62,000 nt of DNA from NCBI GenBank assembly GCA_037447655.1, contig JBBHKE010001969.1, forward strand, positions 1-62,000, written 5' to 3'. The notes below the pieces were generated by a model. It had not been told where the DNA came from. It did not search any database and saw only the letters and a program-made list of their open reading frames with translations. The stretch comes from Zygnema cylindricum (taxonomy: Eukaryota; Streptophyta; Zygnematophyceae; Zygnematales; Zygnemataceae). Below, one piece after another: positions 16,113 through 28,274 of this stretch. The translations under genes and the position numbers were made by a program. The number at the start of each line of letters is the position of its first letter. Within the stretch, counting starts at the first letter, position 1.

Positions 16113-16242
16113 GGGGTGTTAAGATTTCTGTGTTCATTTTCATCGAAGGACCAAAAAGTCAAACTTGGTCAAAGTTACGTGAGAGAGAAGTTACTTGAGA
16201 AAGAATCAACCGAAGTCTTGTAATCGTGAAGGTACATTTGGT

Positions 16243-16515
16243 AGACGTCAAGTGACGTTACTTAGACGTCAAGTGACGTTACTTAGACGTCAAGTGACGT
16301 TACTAAGACGTCAAGTGACGTTACTTAGACGTCAAGTGACGTTACTTAGACGTCAAGTGACGTTACTTAGACGTCAAGTGACGTTACTAAGACGTCAAGT
16401 GACGTTACTTAGACGTCAAGTGACGTTACTTAGACGTCAAGTGACGTTACTAAGACGTCAAGTGACGTTACTTAGACGTCAAGTGACGTTACTTAGACGT
16501 CAAGTGACGTTACTT
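16243..16515. repeat. 13 x 21-bp tandem array of palindromic TGACGT pairs
   Basis: The unit is AGACGTCAAGTGACGTTACT plus T or A; 13 copies fill exactly 273 bp. Copies are identical except the last base, which is A in copies 3, 7 and 10. Each unit holds ACGTCA-AG-TGACGT, two opposed copies of the TGACGT core recognised by plant TGA/bZIP and CREB-type factors. As 21 is a multiple of three, a frame from 16195 stays open as (RRQVTLL)13; I regard this as incidental. Confidence 0.95.
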
Positions 16516-16943
16516 ACATAGTAATATAGTTAAAAATACAAATTCTGACAATTCGTACATTGTCGCATACTTTCACAGTAATTAATTCCTAACTCTAATT
16601 TCGGTTTTTTAGGGGTGTAGGCAATACGCGACAAATAAATGTACACTAAAACAGGTACATGTACGAAATCTTTTGATTCACAGGGCAGTTTTTCGTGTGA
16701 TAGAAGATATTTTTAAAAATATTTGTACATGTATAATTCAAAAGTACATTTTTATACAAACCGACACGTTCCGTACTCCACACTAATAAAAATATACATA
16801 AATTAAAATGGTCTACACTAATTGTTCATCTGGTAATTAGCGTACAGGAAAAATTAGTATCGTTTACCCTATTTTAGGTAAAACCCTCAAATTTTAGGAG
16901 CGCCGAATTAGTGTTCAACAAGCTAAATACGATCGACGGTGTA

Positions 16944-17356
16944 GTGAACACAATTGGGTTCTAGTACGAATTTGGATGATCGAACATCTTCTTGCGAATC
17001 GTGAGCATTATGAGGATTTGTTTGGAAAAAATATTTACGAAAAATTGCACTGAAGATTGGACCATCACATCGGAGTTGCAAAAAAATGTAAATGGTTCTC
17101 AACCCTAGAAATGCCAATACTACTCGCTACTTAATTGGAAAGGATTGTTGTTATTATCTCACAAAATATCGTGGGTAGTAATACGTATATTCCATACGCA
17201 AAATTCAGCGATCAACCTCCTATTTGTTTGGTGTATGTCAACAAGAATCACTTCCAAGTGGGTGTCTTGGGAGGTGGAGTTTTACCTCCGGTGGAGCCAC
17301 AATGGCTTGGAAGGAATCGTGATTCGTGTATGGTGCGAGATGGTTGGAAGTTTTAA
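16944..17356 (+). pseudogene. OTU cysteine-protease domain, C-terminal half
   Basis: Resumes with EHNWVLVRIWMIEHLL and YEDLFGKNIYEKLH, then a stop, KWFSTLEMPILLAT, another stop, and VVIISQNIVGS, then PPICLVYVNKNHFQVGVL. The NHF near the end matches the catalytic histidine region of OTU proteases. Two in-frame stops (about 17050 and 17113) show decay since insertion. Confidence 0.75.
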
Positions 17357-17399
17357 ACCCTCGTTTTCAAATTGGAACAATCACTTGAAGGTACATGTT

Positions 17400-19490
17400 T
17401 GTGTTGAACCTTAACTTTTTATGCGTTAAAATCGCATTGTTTGGATGTATTTGTGGTATGAATGAACCATTTGAAAGCATAACCCTAAACATATAATACA
17501 TGCATGTGAGGTGACGGTTGTAGTATGTATGTAAAGTGCAATTAATTGCAATTGTTACATTTTCTTAATTTATTACAAACTATCACTGATTTTTTGGTTT
17601 TTTTTATTGCAGGAAATATACAACGATGAAATTTAAGAAGTACCATCGAACATTTTCTATTATTTATTTTGGCGTTATTTTCTCATGTTTCTTGTTTTCA
17701 TTTTTTCCTCATTTGGAGGAGTGACAATTTAGAAAGAGTAATTGGTTTTCTTTTTGTTCATTAACTTTTTTTCAATGTATAAGGCTTTTAATTTGACATT
17801 TTGAAAAGATTTTAAAATGTATGGTTGTCAAAAGCTTATATTTACATTTTTGAATTCAAAAAACAATTGCAAATGTGTTAGTTGTTTATTTTTATTGAAG
17901 GTTTAAAAGTGTTTATACCAAAAAATGAATGCTTGGCCTAACTTTTAATACCAGCAAAATGCCCATTCTTGCTGCCTTTTTCACAATTTCTTCACATTGC
18001 ATTATCCTTTGTTTATTATAATGATAAGAAAGCGCCTCAATCTTACTACCATTTTCTGAATATACTCACATTGCATTATTCCTTGCTAAGTGAAACTAGT
18101 GTATCACTTGACTAGAATGGTTCTTATGTGTGCTATTTTTATTTTTTGTTCTTATATAGTCTTAACGCTTAATCTAGAGCAGTATAAAACCCTAAAATTT
18201 TCAAAAACACTATATGACCGAAAAATAATAAGCAAATCCTCTTAAACCTCAAAACATATCCAAGGTTGTTTTTTTGGGTCAAATCGTTGCATATTCCACT
18301 ATTGAGTGTTCTTTGCCAATAAGAGCCACCCAACCATATGGAACTCAAGCGTTGCAAAAACTTTGAAATCAATAGATAGCAAACATTCCCTAAATATAAC
18401 AACCAGATGCATGCTGAGTGCGCCAGCCATAGCCTGCAGCATCAAGCTACCTCTACTCTCCTAAATGTGCTCTTTGTAAATTGAAACGAAATGTGGCAGG
18501 ATGAGATGTGGCAGTATCGTTACAGGATCGGCCGTACACAAGTATTGCCGATTCGGCGTACACATAAAATATTTCCACAGACGAAAAACTGGTGAGTCAA
18601 CCGACCGTAACCGCCCGACCCCCAAAATTTGGCAACCGAATCCGTTCCGGATCCGGCGCGGGCGGTCGGTTAACGGTCGGTCACGGTTTCGGTTGACCGT
18701 TTGCGACCTCTGACTGAGGGTCTGATGCGAACCGAACAAAACATTTGACGGCGCGATTTCGGCCGACGCCGATTCGCCCAATATCCTATCATTTCGTTGT
18801 CGATGTAAGACTGTTGATTCGTATATAGTGTGGCTCGATTTCGTCGCGCGTGACGACGCGCATTTTTTTCATTTAATTTCAAATGATATGGTTCGTTTTA
18901 TTATAACAGTTTATTTCGTTTCGTGCGTTATAATATTTATGTACGAAACTTATAGTACTTCAGTTTAGAATTGTTTCGTTTCACTATGCGTCTAAGTTCA
19001 ATGTAACGATTACACGATTAAATTTCAATTTTGCGGCTAAAGGTCAAGTTCCATCAGTCGTTTCTGTAATCGTACGACCAACTCTACGGGCCGGGTTGAT
19101 TGAGTTGACGTTCCATCACGAAGAGTCTGTAATCCACGTGTTATACATTGAGTGGCACCACGTAGGTTTTGACCGGATATATAAAATATTTTAAAAATCT
19201 TCACACCGACAAATTTCACTTAAAATCTTCAATTGCGTACCATGTACTTGCTTACCAAATCATTATACGACAAAACTTTTGTACTTTTTGCAAACGCCAG
19301 TCTTTAACGCCAGCTCATTGTTTAGGGTTCGTGTTTTCGAACATGACGAAAATCCTTTGCTGAAAATAGTGTGACGAAAGAAATTTCGCGACGAAGGACC
19401 GTTTCAAGATACTTTTTTAATTTTCAGTTGCATTTTGAAACGTACATACCATGTGCAAATTTCGTCAATTTTTGTTGGTTTTCCATCGTG
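17400..19490. other. Intergenic, no gene seen
   Basis: AT-rich from 17400 to 18400, more balanced from 18500 to 19100, where CGGTCGGTTAACGGTCGGTC and similar CGGT words form short inverted repeats (18590-18710). No protein-like frame or RNA gene recognised. Confidence 0.5.
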
Positions 19491-19492
19491 AC

Positions 19493-20287
19493 ACGTAGCT
19501 TATTTGTGTAGCGTGTCACGATTTTTTTTTTCTGTATCTGCCAACCCACTTCTTACAGGTACGTTGGCAGCTACAGAGAAAAATGAAGCAAACGCCTCGC
19601 GGATGAACATCTGACGGTCAGTATTACCTCCAAGACCTTTGGAGAGTATTGGCAAGATTCTGTGTAATGTTGTTTCGCGTATAAAAACAAAATAAGCAGT
19701 ACAAATTAGTACGGATAGTCGCGAATATCTGTAAACTACCCCACTTTTCGACTTGTGGAACTTGACCCTAAGTGCTCTCACCGTGGAGCTCACATAACGA
19801 CAAAAAGTGACTGTCTGCATTTGTTACCGTAAACGTTCGCCGGCCCGTGTGAATTGCTAAATTTATTATGACGGTCGACGTTCGCAAGCGCGACATAATT
19901 TTAAGCGGTTGAAAAATATTTTCAAAGTCAAAGTTGTTCAACCGATTGACCGTCAAATTTGTACTCAGCGGTGCTTTATTTGTACCTGTGTGTACTTCAA
20001 ACGTACGCTTTTTGACAAAATGACGTAAGAGACTGTCTGCAACCAAAACAGTCATTGTCATTATTAATTCCCTAATTTTATCGTTCATGTAAGGACAATT
20101 TTGAAAAGAGACGTTGCAAAGTCACTCTATTTGCGCGCGGTAAAATTGAAATGTGTACGAATGTACGAATATGTACGAAGAAAAATTCATTAACGACTTT
20201 TACGATTTTTTCAAATTGTTCAATGCGTTCGTTACGTATAATTCGTCATGATTGAATCGTTCGCACTAAAACGGTTTGAACAACTAT
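19493..20287. mobile_element. CATAGTTGTTC-family element, inverted copy (partial)
   Basis: Ends GGTTTGAACAACTATG at 20287. 20090-20287, reversed, matches the ends and GAGACGTTGC / CTATTTGCGC blocks of the copies at 5212 and 6672; 19900-20095 matches 9950-10515. A hairpin (ATCGTGACACG ... CGTGTCACGAT) lies at 19484-19526. The left limit is not clear. Confidence 0.5.
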
Positions 20288-20331
20288 GCTTATGGGCAAT
20301 AATCACGATAGTATAATACGAGTTTCACTTC

Positions 20332-20612
20332 CAACCATAGTTGTTCAAAACACATTTTACGCACGATTCAAACGCACGTACAATACGTAGAAACTAAAGA
20401 GGTCGATTTGAAAAAATCATAAAAATCGTTAATGAATTTTTGTTCGTACAATTCCGTATATACAAAAAAATTGAATTGAACGTCTACTGCAGTTTGGGCA
20501 TTTTCCGTTAAACGAGTTGTATAAAATTTTAATTATTTATACAACTACCACACCTACTGCGTGAATCAGAACATCTACATCACTTAGTTTTCGACAACAT
20601 CTTTTAGGGTAG
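20332..20612. mobile_element. CATAGTTGTTC-family element, truncated copy
   Basis: Starts CCATAGTTGTTCAAAACACA and follows the first 280 bp of the copy at 6672 closely, then stops abruptly where the satellite starts at about 20615. Confidence 0.6.
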
Positions 20613-20616
20613 TGTC

Positions 20617-23600
20617 ATGATCTTTTTTGCACTCGCGTCTTTTGTCTCCACTTTTTACCACTCAAACTTGTCTCTGTCTTTTGTCTCTCCGTCTTTCGTC
20701 TTTGTCTTTTGTTCTACAGTTCCATTTTTTTGCACTCGCGTCTTTTTTTGCACTCGCTTTTTTGAACTCCGTATTTTTTTGCACTTGCTTGTCTTTCATT
20801 CTTCAATTCCACTTTTTGCACTCGCGTCTTTTGTTTCTATTTTTTGCACTCGGAACTTTTTTGCACTTGTATTTTATTATACTGTCCCACTTTTTTGCAC
20901 TCGCGTTTTGTTTCTTTCGTCTCTGTCTTTCGTTCTACTGTTCCACTTTTTTGCACGCGCGTGTGTTCCATTTTTTTGTTGCACTCCGTGTGTTCCACTT
21001 TTTTGCACTCGAGTGTCTGTCGTTCTAGTGATCCACTTTTTTGCCCTCGCGTCTTTTTTTTCAGTCACGTGTCTTTCGTTCTACCTTTCCACTTTTTTTA
21101 AGTTTTGTCTCTCCGTCATTCGTCCGTCTTATCTCTATCTTTCGCCTTTGTCTTTCATTCCACTGCTCAATTTTTTGCACTCGCATCTTTTTTTGCACTC
21201 GTTTTTTTGCACTCGCGTGTCTTTCGTTCTACTCTTCCACTTTTTCGCACTCGCGCCTTTTGTTTAGATTTTTTTGCACCCGCGCCTTTTGTTTAGAATT
21301 TTTTGCACTCGCGTCTTTTTTTGCACTCGCTTTTTTGAACTCTATCTTTTTTTGCACTTACGTGTCTTTCGTTCTACAGTTCCATTTTTTTGCATTTGCA
21401 TCTTTTGTTTCCACTTTTTTCCACTCGTAACTTTTTTGCTTTTGTCTTTCGTTCGACTGTCACAATTTTTTGCACTTGTCTTTTGTTCTACTGTCCCCAT
21501 TTTTTGGACTCGCGTGTCTTTCGTTCTAGTGTTCCATTTTTTTTTTACTCACGTGTCTCATATTACGTTTCTGTCTTTTGTTTTACTGTTTCACTTTTTT
21601 GCACTCGCGTGTGTTCCCCTTTTTTGCACTCGCGTGTCTTTCGTTCTAGTGTTCCACTTTTTTGCACTCGCGTCTTTTTTTGCATCGTTTTTTTGCACTC
21701 GCATTTATTTTTACACTCGCGTGTCTTTCATTCTACTGTTCCACTTTTTTGCACTCGCGTCTTTTGTCTGTCCATCTTTCGTATCTATCTTGTCTTTGTC
21801 TTTCGTTTATGTCTTTCGTTGTACTATTCCACTTTTTTGCACTCGCATGACTTTCATTCTACTGTTCCACTTTTTTGCACTCGCGTCTCTTTTTGCACTC
21901 GTGTGTCTTTTGTTCTATTGTTCCACTTTTTTGCACTCGCGTCTTTTAACTCTATTTTTTCGCACTAGGAACTACACCCGCGTAACTTTCTTTCTACCAT
22001 TCCATTTTTTTGCACTTCCGTCTTTTTTTTAACCTGATTTTTTGCATTTTCGTCTTTTTTTGCACTCGCGTGTCTTTCTTTATACTATTCCACTCTTTTG
22101 CACTCGCGTCTTTTGTTTCTACGTCTTTCATCTCTGTCTTGTCTCTGTCTTTTGTCTCTCCTTGTTTCGTCTATGTCTTTAGAACTCTGCACTCGCGTCT
22201 TTTTTTGCACTCGCTTGTCTTCCATTCTACTGTTCCATTTTTTTGAACTCGCGTCTTTTATCTCCGTTTTTTTATACTCACGTCTTTTATCTCTCTGTCT
22301 TTTGTCTATGTCTTGTCTTTGTCTTTACACTCGCGTCTTTTGTCTCCATTTTTTTGCATTTGCGTCTTTTGTCTCTCCGTCTGTCTTTGTCTATTCGTCT
22401 TTCGTTCAACTGTTCCACTTTTTTGCAATCGCGCATGTTTCGTTCTACAATTCTATTTTTTTGCACTCGCGTCTTTTTTTGCATTCGCTTTTTTGCACTC
22501 GCCTTTTTTTTCACTCGCGTGTCTTTCGTTCTACTATTCCACTTTTTTCCACTCGCGCCTTTTTTTGCACTCATTTTTTTGCACTCGCGTCTTTTTTTAC
22601 ACTCACGTCTTTTTTTGCACTCCTTTTTTTGCACTCTTTTTTTTGCAATCGCATATTTTTCTGCTCTAGCGTGTCTTTCGTTCTGCTGTTCCACTTTTTT
22701 TTCAGTCGCGTCTTTTGTCTTTTCTTTTTTGCACTTGCGTCTTATGTCACTGCGTCTTTTGTCTTTGACTTGTCTTTGTCGTTTGTCTCTTTGTCTTTCG
22801 TCTTTTTCTTTAGAAATTTGCACTCCCGTCTTTTTTCCACCTTTTTGCACTCGCTTTTTTGCATACACGTATTTTTTTGCACTCGCGGGTCTTTCATTCT
22901 ACTATTTCACTCTTTTGAACTCGCGTTCTTTGTCTCCATTTTTTTGCACTCGCGTCTTTTGTCTCTTTGTCTTTCGTCTCAGTCTTCTCTCTGTCTTTTG
23001 TCTCTCTTTCTCTTGTCTTTCGTCTCTTGTCTCGTCTCCGTCATTAGAACTTTACACTCGCGTTTCTTATTGCACTCGCCTGTCTTTCGTTGTAGTGTTC
23101 CACTTTTTTATACTCGCGTCTTTTTTCTCCATTTTTTTGCATTCGTGTCTTTTGTCTCTCCATCTTTCGTTTATGTCTTGTCTATGTCATTGTAGTCGCA
23201 TCTTTTGTCTCCATTTTTTTGCACTCACGTCCTTTGTCTTTTCGTCTTTTGTCTATGTTTTGTCTCTTTCTTTTGTCTCTCCGTCTGTCTTTTGTCTCTC
23301 TGTCTTTGGTCTCTGTCTTTTGTTTTACTGTTCAACTTTTTTGCACTCGCTCGTGTTTTGTTATAGTGTTACACTCTTTTGCATTCGCGCCTTTTTTTGC
23401 ACTCGCGTGTCTTTCGTTCTACAATTCCATTTTTTTGCACTCGCGTCTTTTTATGCACTCGCGTGCCTTTTGTTCTACTGTTCCACTTTTTTTCACTCGC
23501 GTCTTTTGTCTCCACTTTTTTGCAGTTGATATTTTATCCCTCCGTCTTTCGTCTCTGTCGTTTGTGTCTTTGTCTTTCGTCTCTTTCTTTAGAATTTTGC

Positions 23601-24485
23601 ACTCGCGTTTTATTTTGCACTCGTGTGTCTTTCATTCTACTGTTCCACTTTTTTGCACTAGCGTCTTTTGTCTTTTTTTTTTGCACTTGCGTCTTTTGTC
23701 TTTTTGTCTTTGTCTTTGTCTTTTGTCTCTCCGTCTTTTGGCTTTGTCTTTTGTCTCTCCGTCTTTTGTCTTTGTCTTTCGTTCATCTGTTCCACTTTTT
23801 TGCACTCGTATCAGAAAATTCCACTTTTTTGCACTCGCGTTCCACTCTTTTTTTCACTTTTTTGCACTTACTTTTTGGTTCCATTTTTTTGCACTCGTGT
23901 GAAAAGCATCGTGAACTTTTTTTCACTTTTTTGGACTCCCGTGTTCCATTTTTTTGCACTCGCGTTCCACATTTTTGCACTCGCGTGAGAAACATCAACG
24001 TTAGTTTTTGTTTCACTCCCCAATTTTTGCAAAATTTTTTTTTTTCACTTTTTTGCACTCGCGTCTTCCATTTTTTTTCACTCGCGTTCCACTTTTTTGC
24101 ACTCCCGTGTCTTTCGTTCCACTGTTCCATTTTTTTGCACTTTTTGTTTTTTCACTTTTATACACTCACTTTTTTGCACTTTTTTGCACTCGCGTCTTTT
24201 GACTCTCCATCTTTGGTCTCTGTCTCTGTTCCATTTTTTTGCACTCGCGTGTTCCACTCTTTTTTGCACTAGCATGTTTCTGTTCAATTTTTTTGCACTC
24301 GCGTCTTTTGTCAATTTTTTTGCACTCGCGTCTTTTGTCTCTTCATCTTTGGTCTCAATATTTGTTCCATTTTTTTGCACTCGCATGTTCTACTCTTTTT
24401 TGTACTCGCATGTCTTTGTTCCACTTTTTTGCACTCCCTTGTCTTTCGTTCTACAGTTTCACTTTTTTGCACTCGCGTGAGAAGT
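20617..24485. repeat. 3.9-kb degenerate satellite with TTTTTTGCACTCGCGT core
   Basis: Dozens of copies of (T)TTTTTGCACTCGCGT, separated by variable spacers of two types: CTTTCGTTCTACTGTTCCAC and GTCTTTTGTCTC/CCGTCTTTCGTCTCTGTC runs. Period is irregular, roughly 30-60 bp. The plus strand is T/C-rich and nearly free of A, so stops are rare and all three frames stay open for long stretches (one of 428 codons at 22243-23529). The predicted peptides (Phe/Leu/Ser/Cys/Arg repeats) resemble no protein and shift frame freely, so I annotate it as non-coding satellite. Confidence 0.85.
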
Positions 24486-24655
24486 ATCAACGTTAGTTTC
24501 TTTTTCTGTCCCCAATTATTGCAAAAAACTGCCCATTTTTTCCCTCCCTCTCCCTGTATTTATTAACCCTTAATATACTATATATTTTTTTGCAAAAAAC
24601 TGCCATTTTTTTCCCTCCCTCTCCCCATATTTATTAACCCTTAATTTGCCATATT
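24486..24655. repeat. 65-bp tandem duplication at the satellite edge
   Basis: TTGCAAAAAACTGCC followed by CCCTCCCTCTCCC and TATTTATTAACCCTTAAT occurs twice in tandem (24527-24575 and 24589-24640). The preceding ATCAACGTTAGTTT also occurs inside the satellite at about 23994. Confidence 0.75.
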
Positions 24656-27429
24656 CTCAACGATGACGCCTTTGAATTTCCCTTTCATCCATTCTCCAAC
24701 AATATTTTTTTTTGCTTTTTTTCTTCCTAACTAACTCCCTTCCCCTTCTATCACTTCTCCTCTCCCTCTACTTTCTCCTTTGTTCATTCTCCGACATTAG
24801 TTTTTATTCATTTTTTTTTTACTAACTTCCTCCCCTTCGTCTCTTGTTTTAACTTCACCCCCCTTCTTTTTTCACACTTCCTCTCCATTCATTTTATCTT
24901 CCAAAACTATCGAAAGCAAATAAAGGCTTCCTTTTAAATTATGTTCTCTTTCAAGAAACTTTATATGAAGTGTTATAAATTTAAGAACTATTTTAAAGGA
25001 TTTTTAAAAAATTAACCAATTTTTACAATTTTCTCAATCAAACTTCCATAAAAGTTTATTCGATCGTAAGATGTGTTTCCAAATAAAAGGTATTTTGTTT
25101 TCTTTAACCCAAATCTATATCACAGCCAACCATGGCGAGTCATGTAGCATCTTTTTGCACCTCGTTTCCTTTGTTTTTTACCACAAAATATAAATGAAGC
25201 TACATATACTCAAATCGTTAAATTTATTTAATACGGTTTTTTTTTTTTTCTTTCTTTCCTTTCCTTTCTTTTTAAACCTTTTAAAATTAATAATTTACTT
25301 TTTAATTATAAAAGAGATAACGAAATAATGTTTTTTTTCTTTCCGTTACACTTTTTTATATGTTTTTTTTAAACTACACAAAAATTATTTAATGAGTAAC
25401 TTTTTAATTAAAAAAAAAAAAACTATTCATAAAAGAAAAAATAAGATTTAAAATAAGAATAAAAAGCAAAAACAAAAGAAAACATAAGATTAGAAATAAA
25501 AAAAATAAGGTTACAAGAAAAAACAAAAGAAAAAAACAAAAAAAAACAAAATTAATAAAAAAGTAAAATTAAGAAGAGCAAGAGGAAGAGTAAAATTAGG
25601 AGTAGGGGGGAAAAGTACGAGTAAAAACGATAAAAATAGTAGAAGAAGTATGAGGAGGAATAGCAAAAAAAAAAAAGTACGAGAAAAAACGTCAAAGTGG
25701 AAGAAAAGCGTCATCAATTCGTAAATTTTGCAAAAGTTTTTTACGATGATAATAGTTAAAAGTTAGAGCAAAACGGTCTTCTGATAAAGTTACTTAACAC
25801 TATTTTTGAGAATAACATTTTTCACATGATTAATCGACAAAAAAATAAATTACATGATTAATCAATAAAAAACATATGTGAATTTTGATGTATTTGCAAT
25901 TGTAAAATGTGCAATTATTTTCATTTTTTTTAGGTTTTATTTACTGAAACGCCCAAATGATAAATCTTGAATAAATGTAAAATAAAACATTTTTTTTTTT
26001 TTTAGAATTTATGTTTGAAATATGTAATGTCATTAATTATTTAGTAAGTGGTGCGGTTAACATCGTAATTACTTGAGAAATGTAAATAATCACGTTTCGT
26101 ATAACTTAAAAAATACTCAATTTTTTTTTTTATGTCTGTTTTTGATTTCTTTCATGTGGTTTGTTTTTTTTGTTTTTTTTATGATTTTTTTTTGTCGAAT
26201 TATAAGAAAAACTTAAAAAAAATCTTTTAGTCTGATAGGTTTTTTTTTAGTTACTTTTTTTCAGTTAATTGATTAAAATAATTGTTGCATTTCACTATTT
26301 TTTTTGATGTCAATCGTTGTATTTTTATTTTTCTCTTAATTTTACGTTCTTTTTCTTCAATTTTATTTTATAATTTAGTATTTATTAACAAATAAATGAA
26401 TTTATTGTGAAACTTTTTGGTTCACTTTACAATTTTGGGTTTTTTAGATTTTTTGTTGATTTTAAACGATTGAAATGTGCTAAACTAACAATTCTTTTCG
26501 GCTGATTTTAAACAATTGAAATGCGTTAAAATAATATAACAAATGGAAAAAATCAATTTTAAAGAGAAAAAAAAAAGATTTAACGACAAAAAACTAATAT
26601 AAAAGTACAAAATTAATGGAAGAAGAAAAGACAAGAAAAAATAACAAAAGTAAAAAAACACAGAAGAAAAAAGAACTTTTAAACAATATTAAAATGATAC
26701 CTTTTTAATAATTTTATAAAAGTAAGTTATTATAAGTGTACTGTTTTTTAGTTAAGGAATTTATTCTGTATTTTTTTTTTGTCATTTTCAAAATTACATT
26801 TTTCATTTCAACATGATAATTTTAATAAACCATCTAAAATTAAAACTATACCCAAAAGAAATTAATACTTACTTAAAAACTTTACAAATATAAGTTTTAT
26901 AATTGTTTTTTTATATAGCCATTTTTGTTGAAACATTGTTTATCTTATTCTTTGTTTTATCGACATTTATTGGCTATTTTGATTAATGAGCAGTATGTTT
27001 AGGTAGTCGTTGATGTATTTGCTAAGAATGTGTATATGAGTTTTATTTCTTTTTTGAATACGAAGCAAAAATTAGACACTAAATATAATTTAGCTTATCT
27101 TTGGCATATGTTTGGTGGTAGAACATCAATAAAGGATTTAGTTCTCTTGAAAATGCCATATCAGCCTTCGTCAACAAAGACTCCGATTTCCCTTTCAACT
27201 GTTCGACATTAACACGTTTGCTTGAGGTGAGTTCAATTTATTAGAGTTTAATGAACATTTTGCATGTTATTATTATTATCATTTTATCAAAGTTTGATGA
27301 ACATTTTGCATATTATTCTTATAATTTTTTTATGTTTTCATTTAACTTATTATCTTCGTATCTTGTCATCTTGTCGCATTCTTATTTAATCATCTTATTG
27401 TCTTCTTTTGTTATCATCTTTTTTGTCGT

Positions 27430-27900
27430 CTTATGTTAACTTGTAACTTGTGTTTCGTTGTCTCCTTAGATATTGTATCATCACGTTGTCTTGTTAGACA
27501 TTACTTCATTTTCTTTTGTTGGAGTTATATTTGAGCGGTGATTCTAAGGTTCTAATGGTTTTTAATGGTTTTTAAAAATTAAGTGGACAATTTATTCACT
27601 TTAACGGCAAGAAGTGTATTGAATGTTTTATCGATGTAATTAGTTAAGTTGACAAGTTATATAATTTTTATGTGGCTTGTTGTTTTTGTACATTTAATTT
27701 GTCTTTTTTTTATTTTGTTTGTGTTTATTTTTTTTAACATTTAAAAAAATACAATAATGCCATTCAGATGTGTTTGTTTTTTTCATTATTAGGAGCAGTT
27801 TCTTTTTTTTACTTTTTTTTTGTTTGTTTGTTATTTTTTTATTTTTTGTTTAACCATTTTTAAAAATGTTTTTTTACTATTTTTAAAATCATTTTTTTTA
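27430..27900 (+). repeat. Direct repeat, copy A (with 28275-28870)
   Basis: Shares GTTAACTTGTAACTT, GTTAGACATT, AGCGGTGATTCTAA, GTTCTAATGGTT, AATACA..AATGCCATT.AGATGTG and TTTTTTTCATTATTAGGAG in order with the copy 840 bp downstream. Copy B has an extra internal stretch. Probably an old segmental or transposon-derived duplication. Confidence 0.7.
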
Positions 27901-28274
27901 TTATTAGAAATTATGGATTTTTAAAGAGGTGCAAAAATTGAAAGTTAAAAAAATAAAAACAAAATCATTAATTTTTTGTTTGTTCGTTATTTTTTTTGTA
28001 AATGTGTTTAAAAAAATATCATAAATATATAAACCTTACTTACTTTATTAAAAAAAAAAACCTCTAAACATATAATTTACTTATTAAAAAAATACAAAAG
28101 TTGTTGACAAAAAAAAAAAAACTAAAAAAAAAAAATAGTAATAATAATAATAGTAAATATAATTTTGTTTAAAAAATAATATGAAAAAAACAACAAAATG
28201 AAAGTGAAATTTTTAATCATGTTTAAAAACACTTTTTCAAATAAATTTTAAAAAGTGATTAAAATATTAAATAG

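Larger units (their letters stand above)
14236..16941. mobile_element. Nested TA-flanked CACCG-family insertion splitting the OTU domain
   Basis: Left end TA + CACCGTCGATCGTATTTAGC, right end GCTAAATACGATCGACGGTG + TA: a perfect 20-bp inverted pair. Removing the insertion and one TA rejoins the OTU coding sequence in frame (QLYG then SEHNWVLVR). The right 190 bp (16755-16941), reversed, match the left ends of the copies at 9384 and 57830. Inside lie a second inverted end (at 14451), two GA-rich blocks and a 21-bp tandem array. It may be one composite element or several nested ones. Confidence 0.75.
10690..17356 (+). pseudogene. MULE/FAR1-type transposase gene with OTU domain, broken and interrupted
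   Basis: Coding remnants in order. 10693-11130 is the N-terminal FAR1-like part (IKCPFRVCGYEK, QHNHKKSP). 11130-11960 is the MULE transposase core (MFICEYELDDDHHISHLF, CILLDCTYKTN, WALEQLVKLF, then a HINKNV segment after a stop where Trp would be expected, RVEGAHATLK). 13250-13370 ends GVQCSHFL, resembling the C-terminal Cys/His motif of such proteins. Next come a zinc-knuckle ORF (13517-14191) and a split OTU protease domain. Several frameshifts and stops (near 11128, 11408, 11640, 11850, 17050, 17113) show it is dead. I saw no MULE terminal repeats, so the element limits are unknown. Family assignment is secure from the motifs; the exact architecture is inferred. Confidence 0.8.

Noticed and set aside
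14663-16162. Long Ser/Pro/Leu frames on the minus strand
   Set aside because: Pure CT composition from the GA-rich blocks gives open frames without biological meaning.
16243-16515. CRISPR-like array
   Set aside because: Units abut without unique spacers, the context is a eukaryotic genome, and no cas gene is present.
16195-16521. 108-codon frame with (RRQVTLL)13
   Set aside because: It follows from a 21-bp tandem repeat without stops. Variation at Leu third positions (CTT/CTA) is silent but is too little to argue for coding.
22243-23529. 428-codon open frame and its neighbours in the satellite
   Set aside because: All three plus-strand frames are open for long stretches because the DNA lacks A; the peptides are frame-shifted versions of one another and match no family.
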